Assembly: GCA_012064415.1 (NCBI GenBank)
Contig: SSNU01000156.1
Coordinates: forward strand, 120,046 to 184,045
DNA from: Gyrodactylus bullatarudis
Lineage: Eukaryota; Platyhelminthes; Monogenea; Gyrodactylidea; Gyrodactylidae
DNA length: 64,000 nucleotides
Reading direction: 5' to 3'
The stretch's first letter is position 1, and each line of letters starts with the position of its first letter. The notes under the pieces were generated by a model. The model saw only the letters and a program-made list of their open reading frames with translations, searched no databases and was not told the DNA's origin. A program made the position numbers and the translations under genes. Shown here one piece after another: positions 22,801 through 34,800 of this stretch.

Positions 22801-25800
22801 TAACGTCAACATATCATCAAAATCAGTATATAATAATAATCTTTATTGTCTAAATTATATCATACAAATGAAAAAAGGAAATTTTTATAGGTTCTCTAAA
22901 TACTTATACAACTCTTTTTTGAAACTCAGTATGCTATCAATTCCCCTTTAATATTTTAAAAATATAGGTTTGAGCTGAGCTACCGATGAAATAGGAATTC
23001 TGAGTGAGGCTAGAAGAATTGGAAGACATGACTTTATTGGTATAGCTTTACAATTGCCTTCTATCTATAAATTTGAACCAATAAGGCCATTTATATGGCA
23101 TGTACACTTTTAATATATTTTATACATCACTAGAATCATCTCAAGAGAATGAATAAGATTCTGACCCATGTTAAAAATTGTAATCTTGAGAGAAAAAACT
23201 TACTGGAGGTCTAGCAAAAATTTGCAAGCGATTCTTTCTAACGACAACAAAAACCATCTGGGGCATCTGCTTCATTAGGCTTGTAGCATTCTTGAGGTCC
23301 ATGTTGGAACTGATATTTTTAGCCTTCAATGGAGTTATTGATGGCAAGAGTGGAAACCAGCCAGCGAAAATAATCTAAAAAACATAAAATTTCTTAACAC
23401 TACAGATTTGAGTTGGTTTAAAAAAACTAAGCTAGCTAACATGGGGAGAATTTCACAAAAATTTATTTTTCACTCTAAAGCTTCAGTTGATTGGCTACAA
23501 GATTGGACAGGTGATCAAGAATTCTTCATCAGTATTCCTATGAGATTAGGTGATAACAATTAAATTATTGATTCACCATTATTCAGAGATGTTGGCCAAA
23601 TATCGATATGTCCATAAATTTTTAGAAGTTTGAAACAATTTTCGATCACCTCATCAATTTGAAAGGGATATTTTAGGCTTGTCTTTTGATAAAGAGATGT
23701 TTTTCAACTTTTTCAAGGAAATAAAGGTGATTTCTGTGAAAAACATAAATTACTAAACAGTTTTTCCTATAACTCAAAGATTCAGTGTACGAATAAAATT
23801 GATTTATTTTGATAAAATAAGAAACCCTAATTATTTGAAATTCCAACGTGTGTCAATAACTTTTCTCAAGGCTCCACGCTATAGATTAAACTTAATCTGG
23901 TCGGCAACCAAAAAAAGTAGATTATTTACTGAAACCCATTTTTAGAAACGAAGAAAAGAAATAGAAAGGTTATATACCCTTTCATGTTCAAAATTATTTT
24001 TTTGATCACACAAATTAGAAAAAATTTAGAGGTCAAAATTTGCATTTTTTGACTCTAAAACTAGTAATCTTCTAAACTATAGTAGATATCGGACAGGCAA
24101 TTGCATATCTGAAATCTACAGCTATCGTTTTACTTTCAAAGGCATCATTTAATAGGCTTTCAAGAAAAGTATTTATTTTTTTAATATTTGACAATATTTT
24201 AGCATCAGTGACAGGCTATCTTTATGAATTCTACATATTCTTGTAGCTTAATAAATTTCCTTTCTAATGAGGGGTGAGTAAAGTATTTTAAGTATATTTC
24301 AGATTATCGCTCGATAGGGTGCGGCGTTCCACTGGTGGAACAATTCGGCATGAAGGGTTAAATGAACTAGAGTTATTCTTTACAACTATATTTAACAAAT
24401 ATGTAACAGCCCGACTAAAATAGTACAAATTTAATAGGATCAACAATTTCCAGTTTGAGATACCGTAAAAAAGTATTTTCGGATTAAATAACTCCGAATT
24501 TCCTATGAAATCGCATATTGTCATTCAATATCCCAGCTTCATGCTATGCAAGTTAATAAAGCTTCGAGCGTAGTAGCTTCTAATGATCCTATTCAAATTT
24601 ATTATTATAAACTTATTTGCAGAAAAATGGCAATATATTCAGTTTACTGAGTTCACTTGGATCGCTAGTAATTTCGTAGAACAAATATAGACCATCTTAT
24701 TTAAGAATTAGGATTTCTTGAAACCAAAAATAATCCTAGCAAAATGTGGTCACTGGTTATTACGATATCCATATGAACTCTAACTTGATGAAGATTGTCT
24801 TCTCACACCTAGATGTTAGAATTCGGATGAGCAAGATTTTTTTTAGGTGGCAGATCTAAACGTGTTTCGTCCTTATTAGGACTCGTCAGTACACCATAGC
24901 CAGGATTCGAACATTACAGTGTTTTGCTAGTAGGTTTAATGTCTAAAAACACTTTAATTTCTATATTGTGATTATTCAAAAATAATCCTTTTCGAAAATT
25001 CAGACTTCAACTTACTTTATCCTTTGGTCCGAATTTCAAATTTAGTTCAGATATCTGAAAATAAAAAAAGAAAGTTAAAGTACATGTTTAATTTATTTAT
25101 ATTAGATTAATTTTAATAGGTTTCCATTGGTACCATGGGATATTTTTTATTCTTAGAAAGAAATTCATTCATGACTGACATCTTTTCAAAAAGGAATTTT
25201 CTTGGATTTGAAAAAAAATAATTATGAATTTTCTTCGTAATTCGTCTTCATATCGTCTGAATAATCAGTAATCCAGATGAAAGGAAAATAACGAGAAATT
25301 GTCTTGTATTGTTCTCAAGTCTGTAGTTTTCTGATTCTTATTCGAAGAAGAATTTGAAAATTCTGAGGTTACTATCACTGAAAAAATTCCTTACTAAACC
25401 TGGCTAAAAGTGAAACAATTCATCAGAAACACGATCATGGAGGTTTTGGAAATTGAATATTATTAAATATTTCGGAAATTTACACTTTCAGTATCATTAT
25501 TTTTTTTATTTTCTTCATCAGTATCAATAGATGAAATGATTTCAGAAACAGTTTAATAGACCAATATATTCTTACACTTACAGTATCAGTTATTATGAAA
25601 ATTTACCGATGCATGTTATTTCTTCGAAAAAATTCCATCATACTACTGATATGTTTCGAATACAAACTCGGCAATATTTTGGACATCAGTTGTACTAACT
25701 CCATTAATAGCAAGCCATTCTTTTTTATTGTTAGTGTGAAATCTTTTACAGAAAATAAATGTTTGATAATGAAAACCAACTTTCAGTTTAGGAAAAATTG

Positions 25801-28800
25801 GCCCAAAGAATCACATTTAAAAAGATAATTGATGGTTAATCTTTGAAAACTAAATTTAACTATTCTAGATTCTTCATCAAATTTTTAACATTCATATGAG
25901 GTTCTATGGTTGGATTTGTTTTGTGAAAATAATAGAATGTATGATATCAAACTGTTCAGATTTGTACCATACATGAGGATTTTGAAGAGAGTTCATATGG
26001 GTTAATTTGAGATGGGAAAATATTGAATTCTAAAGATATGAAACTTGATAAAAATGTTGAGTTTATCTGTAATTAAGTTGAACTTGTTATTCGGTTTCAA
26101 AAATCCTGGGTATCTCGAAACATTATTATAAATCTTAGTTTACAATCTTGAACCTGTTTTTTGCTGAAATTCATAAATATGATTCAAGAGGTTCTTATCA
26201 TTGGTTCTTTTTACAAGTGGAAGAACATTACAATATTTCCAATAAGCGTTATTACAATCAAAAGGGTACAATATTCTTCTGATTCAAATTTTTCATTTCA
26301 AAACTTACGATTACCAAAGTGAAAAATAAGGCAAACAAAAATTAATTGTTACTTGATAATTTTAGTCATGCTGAGAGTAACAAGATAAATTTCTTTCATT
26401 AAAAAGAAATTTTCCTTTTAAAACGTGTGCCCGAAATAAATATTCAAACTCACAGCGTTTTCATTGGCAACATGCAGGCATAGCTGAAAGTCTTTGAACC
26501 ATTTTTCAAATGGAATTTGTTCTGAAGAAGGCTTATAAAGGGAATAGCTGTAACTAGAGGAGTCTTCAGAATCCTCTTTATGATCTGATGTTAGAGTTGA
26601 GTGACTTTTGAAGGGTAGAAAATAAGCCTCATTGTTGCTAAGGGAAGAAATTCAGTTCAGAAAGTCATGACAGATGTACTTTAATTTTATAGAAACCTGT
26701 CATCTGACAAAAAGGTTAACTGTGTTTCCTTTATTTAAGAAACTCTTTTCTTCAACAATTAATTTGAATTTTATCTACAATTATTTCGTTCTTAGGACTC
26801 TTATTTAATAATGAATTATACCTTCTCGCTGTAACTTACTGGTTACAAATGAATCCAACCATGACTAGTACAAAAGAAACTCTCAGAGCTTTGAGAAATA
26901 ATCCAAGTAAAATTGGTTTATATAAAGTTAGGAATCTATGAATTCACGAAAATCTCGATTTTTTCTTCAAAAATTTAAATTTGTAAAAGATTTTTTGGAA
27001 TCATGCTAATTTTTACGATTTGAAGAGAAAGTTCATTAGAAATATGGTCATTTTTTCAAAGTTCGATTTAGCGCCAAAATCCCATTTTTTCGAAATTTTG
27101 AACTCAAAATTTTTATTGATTTGAAATTGATAGTGTGGCCAATAGATATTTTTAAAATCAGAATAAGATCAGAAAGCCGAATATCACTGATAAACTTTCG
27201 AAAGATCCATCATTTTCGAGGCATTTCGATGTATTGAAATATCATTAATTTTCAAGTAGTGAAAATGATCAAAAGATCGAAATTCGAATCTCAAACGATA
27301 ATAAAGTTATGCATTAGAACAGATTCAGCATATTTGATTTCTTTCTCTTATTGTGATCCTGAAAAACTTCTTTTTACCAAAGTCTTACTATCAAATCAAT
27401 GAAGATTTTGAGTTCAAAATTCGAAAAACTGGGATTTTCGCGCCAATTGAAATTTGAAAAATCACCATATTTTCAGAATATTTTTCTTTATATCGTAAAA
27501 GTGGGCAGCATGAGTAGGATTCCAAAAAGTCTTTGGAAAATTCGAAATACTAATGAAAAAATCGAGATTTTCGTAAAAATCATAGATTCCCAACTTCATA
27601 TCAATTAGCTTTATACATCTTTGATATCTATAGACCTTTTTTCGTTATTTTGTGAACTCGTCAGTGTGCCAAAACCTTATATTACATCTTATTTGCGAAT
27701 AAAGTAAAAAATTTGTTTTGTAACAATTTGTATCAGTAAAAAATATGCCATTTTTTCCAGATGATTTTCAAATTTTTGCTCTAATGTTGAGGAGGAAGTT
27801 ATTTAGTTTTGAAAATTAGATTATGGAGGCGTCTTACGAAATTTCTCGTCAAATTTTCTACATCAGCTTCCGATTTTTATTTTCTCAGTCACATGAACTA
27901 AAAAAGTTGAATTATTCCATCTCACGAGACTCAAAAAAATTTTTAATAATATCTTTCAGATAGATTGATAAACCCTATTTTTTGTATTTCGTGTAGCCCA
28001 ATAAAACAATATCTCTCGTAGTGGGGAGAAAATCTCCAAGAAATAAGCAAACATTTAATGAGTTTCAGTGGAACCATTAATGAATCATCCCTTCAAGGTT
28101 GAACAGAAAAAACGGTATACTGCATTGAAAAGGTTTGCATTTTCCTTGATTTTTTCTAATTCACTAAGTAGTTTGGCTTCTCTAAAGAAGAATTGTTTCA
28201 GTGTTACGAGGAGGGAGGAGTCAACCAAGTTTGTTTATTTTCCCACCAAGAGAACTATAATGAAAATGAATCATGTCGTGAAAACTAATGACAGTTAAGA
28301 AAAACGTGAAAATTTTAATATTTCCATTAACTTATTTGATTTCTAGAGCAGTTTCTATCTTCTCAAGTTTTTTTTCCACTCGCAGAGGAAGATGAGAATA
28401 GGCCGATTTACGAATTTGGAAAATACAAAATCCCACAAGAAGCTGATATTTTGTATCATCATTAGACATAGAATTCAAATTCTCATCTTATGTCAATTAG
28501 GTTTATTTGCCTGTATAAACCTAGGCAATATCAAGTTTAATGGGTATTTATTCATAAATATGGTACAGACTTTTAGACATGTTTACTAAATACACTTTTA
28601 AATAAACCCGCCTAGGGAAATACTAAAGGATAATAATGTAGATTTATAAGATTAATTGTCGTCTAAAAGAGAAAATCAGTCTCTTGAATCAAGAGTATTG
28701 ATGTCTTCCTTTCAGGGAGAAACAATAAATTTTCATCAAGCCAAAATCGAATAAATTTGTCAGCTTCTATACTTAATTATTTTGCGGTACAATTTGCAAC

Positions 28801-31800
28801 TCTATTTTCAGACATTGTAAAACTTTTCAAGAGAGAATTTAAATCGGTAAAATCTATAGAAAGAAGAATAAACTACAAATTTCGAAAAACTACCCGAATT
28901 ACGTTATGTAAAAGAATGCTTCTTTAAATCTAGGAAAATTGAAACGTTTATCGCTTAAAGTGTTGACTAAAACATTCTAATCTTCAGTTGAAAGTTTAGA
29001 ATAGATTTTGCAAATTTCCGAATTCTAGCCTGAGTCAGAATTTGAACGAGCTTTTCGGGAAAATTCAAATGAAGTATAGAAACAAAAACAATGATTTAAA
29101 AATCAACAATATTAAATTTCATTTTCAATACATATTGTAACCATATCAAGAGCCTCGAAATGTTCAATGACTACTTGTAAATAATATTATGAATTAATTT
29201 TTACTGAAAATGGAACTTTGACACTATCACGGACACTTGAATAAAAAATATCATAATTCGAGCTAAATTAAAAAAAATGTAATTTAAAATTGGATTAGAA
29301 ATTCTAATTTAGAATTTAAAAAATTATGCCTTTCTGACTAGTTGGTTTTAGCAAGTTAAAATGAAAATAATAGCGTGATTCTCAAATTCTCAGATTTAGC
29401 ATATTTGATTTCTTTGACCAATCGTGATCCTAAAGATCCACTTTTGATCATCATTTTCTCACAGATCAAAAATATGGAATTTGGCGCTACTTCGAAATTT
29501 GAAAAAGTTGATTTATTTATGATCTAGATTTCTTGGTGAAAAAAATGAAAAATTAGTCATAAATTCCCATTTTCATATTAACTAGGTGTATGAATTTTGA
29601 GGGATTTAAGCCGAAACATTTTTTTTCTTCTAATGATGCCTCAACAGTGTTTAAATTCTGAATGAAATATTCTTCCTGTTATCTAATGGCTTGTGTAATT
29701 TAGTAACCTAGTTGTAGCAGCTATGTTTTTAGTAGTTCCAAATTATTGTTTATATATTGCAAGGATTACTTTAGGCAGTATTACCATTTTCCAAAAGTGG
29801 ATGAATTCCTCTTTTTAATTATCTAATTCTGTCTTTTGAACTGATTCGTTTCCAGAGTAGGCAGAAAAACTATTCTTTCCATAAAAGAGGTTAACTAACT
29901 AAATCTAAACGCTAGTTTTCCCACCCCCTTTTTATCTCACACGAAATATTTTTATGTCAGAGGAGATGCAATACAGTTTCTGTTCTAATCAAGAGGGAAT
30001 ATTTTCCCAAAATATGGAATTATACTAAGTAAGTATAGACAGTTTGAGGCTTGATAAAAAAGTGTAACCAAACCTTTATCCATAGATATCGATGGAGATA
30101 TCAAGCGAGACTTCACACGAGAGTGAGGTACACAGTCGATGCACTCTTCTAATTTTCAAATTTATCTCCATCTAAGGTTAAAAGCAAGAAATCTATATTG
30201 CGATTGTAAAGAATCGCTTTGTATCCTGTTGCGATTCTTCAAGATTCATATAAATATTTTGTAATTCAAGTTACATAATACATTTTATTTGTCATTCAAA
30301 AGTTGTATTTTTACCATTGAAATTCTACAGTTACAAGAAATAAAGACGAATAAATTTACTACGTGATTAAGCTTTTCCAAAGAAACAACTGAAACAATTG
30401 ATGCTATATTATTGTTCAATATTCAAAAGCTTCAGAAGAAAATGTGTCTTCATGATCGAATTTGCTTTCGGAGAATAACAGGATTTTGGTTTATTCTGAA
30501 GAAAAACTATGAAGAATGGTCCAAGTTTTATGAGACAATATTTATAATATACGAGAAAATAAGATTTTCGTACACAAAATTGCAAAGTAAAAAAAACTGG
30601 ATGGTAAAACAAACATTCGTATAAATTTTGTAATCTGGTTGTTTACTAATCTCCCCATTGGGCTTACGAATGTTTTTAATGAAGACTTATTCGAATTTGC
30701 GCGGACTTTTTTAAACTTTGAGCTCAAAATTATTTTTGATTCCCAACTTTGCATTTCCTGTATGTCGTTACGGTTTTCTTACCTCAAATGTTGCAGAATC
30801 CATAGATGCTAAATTATTGAATATTTGCAATCTTCATCCATTTCACGGAAGTATTTCATTCATAAATTACCTCTCGGATTTATCTGTATCAAGAAAAGTG
30901 AAATATGCTGATGAAACATCCCTTTTATCTGACTATTATATGCTTAAAGTTGCGAATTCTATCGAAACTTCGAAATTCTTGAAAGTCTATCAAACTACAA
31001 TAGAAGGTACTTATCAAGTTACAAAAGAGAGGAATAGTTCTATTCGAAAAATCGTTGATTATAATTCATTTAAGTGCTCCTGTGACTTTATGAAAACTAA
31101 TGGCTATCCTTGTGCTCATCTTTTTGCTGTCTCAAAATATTTATCTATTTCACCCAATGATTTAGCACCTTCTTTTTACAAAATGGACTCAGTAAAAAGA
31201 ACATATTCTGGATCGATTAACCTCTGTGATCTCGACGATCTTGAAGAGCTTGTTTGGACTTGATGCAAAGAAGAAAAGAGGCCGACCACGTAAATTAAGA
31301 ATAAGATCTAAGGATGAGAAAAAAAGATGAATACCAAAGAAAATTTATCAATAAAACTTTTATGAAGAAATATGAGCAACTTATTTTTAATTGTTAATAG
31401 AGATGATAAACACATTTAAAAATTCCTAAACATACTATCTTCATAATTCAGTTGAGAACGATAAACTGAATTATGATGGGGTTAATTTTGGGGCTAAATC
31501 TGAGATAAATTTTCTAGAATGGGGCTAGTTTTAGGATTATTCACACTTTGGGGCTACTTTTGGAATTTTTCGAATAGATTCGGGGCTACTTTTGAGATTA
31601 ACCCAAAAATCTTTTTAAAACTTACTTAAATGGTGATGCAAATAGCTGTGCAAATTTCAAATCACTCAAGTTAGGGATTTCGTGAACCTGTAGAGTTGTT
31701 GCCCTGATGAGGTCTTTTGTCTTGTAGAAATCTTCAAAGTTGACTGATCTATTCGAGGAAATATCACTGCAACTCTCTCTAACTTCAGAGTTGGACGAGT

Positions 31801-34800
31801 TACCAGAAGATGTAGGAACCTCTTCCTTCCCATTAATCTTGAGAAATATTAACTTTTTATATTTTTTTACGTAAAAAAACTAAGATGAAATTTCAAATAA
31901 AAAATAGCGAGCTTTAGTAAAATAGAAATAAAAATGCAAGTTGATCAGACTATTCAGGCGTCGTTGAGAAGTAGATTCCTCGAGTAAGTCTTCTATTAGG
32001 AATATGATTGTTTTAAATTGTCTATAACGATATATATTTTGTACTCTTTTTGGCTTGTTGGATAATTCAGTGTCTTTTATTTTTCTACTCTAGGAATAAA
32101 ATCAGACAAATTTTCTCTTCAAACTTACATAAAGTTTCCATTATTTTGTAAGCTTTTAATGAGAGAATATTTTCTGCATGCATCAAGAAATTATGCTATG
32201 TCAGTCAAGGAAGAAAATGGAAGAAATAGCGGTAGATTCTATCACAGATATATCTAAACAATCGAATATATCTTCATGCAAAACGTTCAACTTACTGGAG
32301 ATAAATCTAGTTTTGATAAAATAAACATGTTGTTAAGACAATTCGGTTTATCCGAGATCATATCAAGTCCTAATTTGAGATCATTCATTAATGATAAATC
32401 AAATTTAGGCTTCGACGACTTTATGAACTGTTATCAACAGTACTGACAAGTTTTATTAACCCATCATCTGAATAGAGTATTATTTTCATATACGTCCGGA
32501 TAACTGGAAATATTCATCAATTAAAATTAATTCTTTTTGTTAAAAGAATTATATTCAAAGAGATATGTACATTTCGCCAGGTCTCGTCACTCTGAATTCC
32601 TGGCTCAATATTAAAGATAAGCTGAACGAATCGGAACAATCAAATCTCATTTATTGCTTCAAGGAATCATGTGGAGCTAGGTATATATAGGACGAACACA
32701 GAGAAGTTTAGGAATAAGGATCAATGAACATCTGAGCAAGAATAATTCACCAATTAAGAAATACATTGATAGGTGCGCTTGCGAAACTAATGAAAGTTAT
32801 TTCAAGATAATTTGTAAGAATTCAAGAACTATACACACAATTTAGAACTGCCATGGCCAAATTGATTTTAAATTCTTCTTTTCTACCTGAATACTAGAAA
32901 ATTTTTTTGGTTTTTCATCAATTGGAATCGCTCAAGAGAAATTTATTACAATATTCATTCAAAAAAATTTTATTAAATATTGAACCAGGAATTGAGACTG
33001 ACGAGACCTGGCGAAATGTACATTGTACATATCTCTTTTGTTATAATTTTAATTGATAAAATAGAATAAATCTTATAGGATCAACAATATACTTTTCCAA
33101 TTCATTATGGATCAAAAATATTTCTTGTTTACCATTAATTTTATTGTTTCTTTGTAAAATAATAAAAATATTTTAAATATTTAACTTAATTACGCAGATT
33201 AGTGAATCATCTGACTTTACAAGATTCGACTTTAGTCTATTCATAACAATAAAAATTAAGTTTATTCTGAAAACCATGATTCATTAATTAGTTGGCATTT
33301 CAATAATGGAATCCGCTTCTTTTTCATGTCTGAAAACTGAAAATTCTCTATTATTGGGCAAATCAAAAGAATAGAGATTTATGAAGTCGGTTCAAATCTG
33401 GGAATCTTTGGTTTTTAAAAAAATCTCGATTTTTTTCACTGTTGCCTTCTTCGACAATGTAAAAAAAATACTTTTCAAGTTTCGATTTGGCACCAATAAT
33501 TTTTGAATGGTGAGCTGAAAAATTTTATTGATTTGAAAGTGACAGGGCGTCAGAAGAAGAAGAAGAAGAATCTGAACTAGGGATTGAATTCTTTCCCGTT
33601 TGGGAGTTTTGTCGATTGTTTTGTAAAAAAGTTATTTTCACAAATTTTTCTTGATTTCAAAATATCTCTAACATTCGTGAAGATATAAACTCAGGATAAT
33701 GAAATGTTGAGTTTACGCCAAAGAAAATTTTGAGAAGACAGCCCTTGTTGTAGACTCTAATCTTAATGTTTTTAAAACTGCTAATTTTTTGATCGGAATG
33801 TTTTATTGAAGAAGTAGCGAGTAACAGTTCAGTTTATCTTGAAAAATTCATTGTAGGCATTGCCTGTAGCTATTTGTGATCAAAGTTTAACAAATCATAC
33901 GAATTTGACCCAGAAGATCTCGCTATTCTCAAGAAAAATTTAATTTTGGGTCAATTCCCTTCAAATGATTCGGTATACGAGGATAAGGATGAAAATTGTT
34001 TAATTCCAACAACCTGAGGGCTGATATCATTATTTGACTTGAATTTTATTCCTGATTATTTGGAGAAAATTATTCGGGTTTTTTTATTAAGACATTCTGT
34101 TTTATTTGCAATAAATTCAGCTTTTCGAATTAATGTTGAAAATAAAGTAATGAAGAGTTTTAATAAATTCCAACTCACCATAACTTGGTCTCTGATTTTC
34201 TTTATTCTGAAATCGCTTTCTAACCTTGAGAAGGGGCGAATATGGACCAGATAGTTTGCCTTTACCATCTTCAGTTTTCGCTGTCAACATGTCGAAATAG
34301 TCTTCATCAAGATCGACATTTTTATTAAAGGATTTTCTCGTCGGTTGGACAGACAAGGGAGCCTTTCTAATCGTCATTTTTTCCTTCTGTGAAATATGTT
34401 TTTATATTAATTCTTAATTTTCATTTCATCAATATTTTTTCCCACTATATTTTTGTTTAAATTATAATTTATATTTTTCATAACCATCTTTACTGCAAAT
34501 TTTACCAAATCGAAAAGCTCATAGAAACGATCGATCTCAGTTCCGGTCCAAATTCTTACATAATAAACGGTACACATTAAGAATGTTTGAATTTCATTTA
34601 AAAACTAGAAATTGAATAATTATTTTAATAGTTATTCAATCATTTATGGGATAAAAGTATGAACAAACAATCATGAACCAAAAAATGACCTATTCGTTTA
34701 ATTTAAAAATGAAATTCAAATATTCTTAATGTTCCGTTTATAATGTAAGAATTTGGACCAGAGTTGAATAAGACCAGGAACTGAGATCGGTTGTTTCAAT

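Larger units (their letters stand above)
32513..33068 (+). mobile_element. Penelope-like element remnant: GIY-YIG domain between inverted terminal repeats
   Basis: Left arm 32513-32612 and right arm 32983-33068 are inverted repeats of about 90 bp, sharing AGAGATATGTACATTTCGCC and its complement. Between them lies the 3' end of a Penelope-type open reading frame (32643-32845). Inverted terminal repeats, a GIY-YIG endonuclease and hammerhead-like terminal motifs together are characteristic of Penelope-like retroelements. The reverse transcriptase is absent, so this is a severely 5'-truncated copy. Confidence 0.75.
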
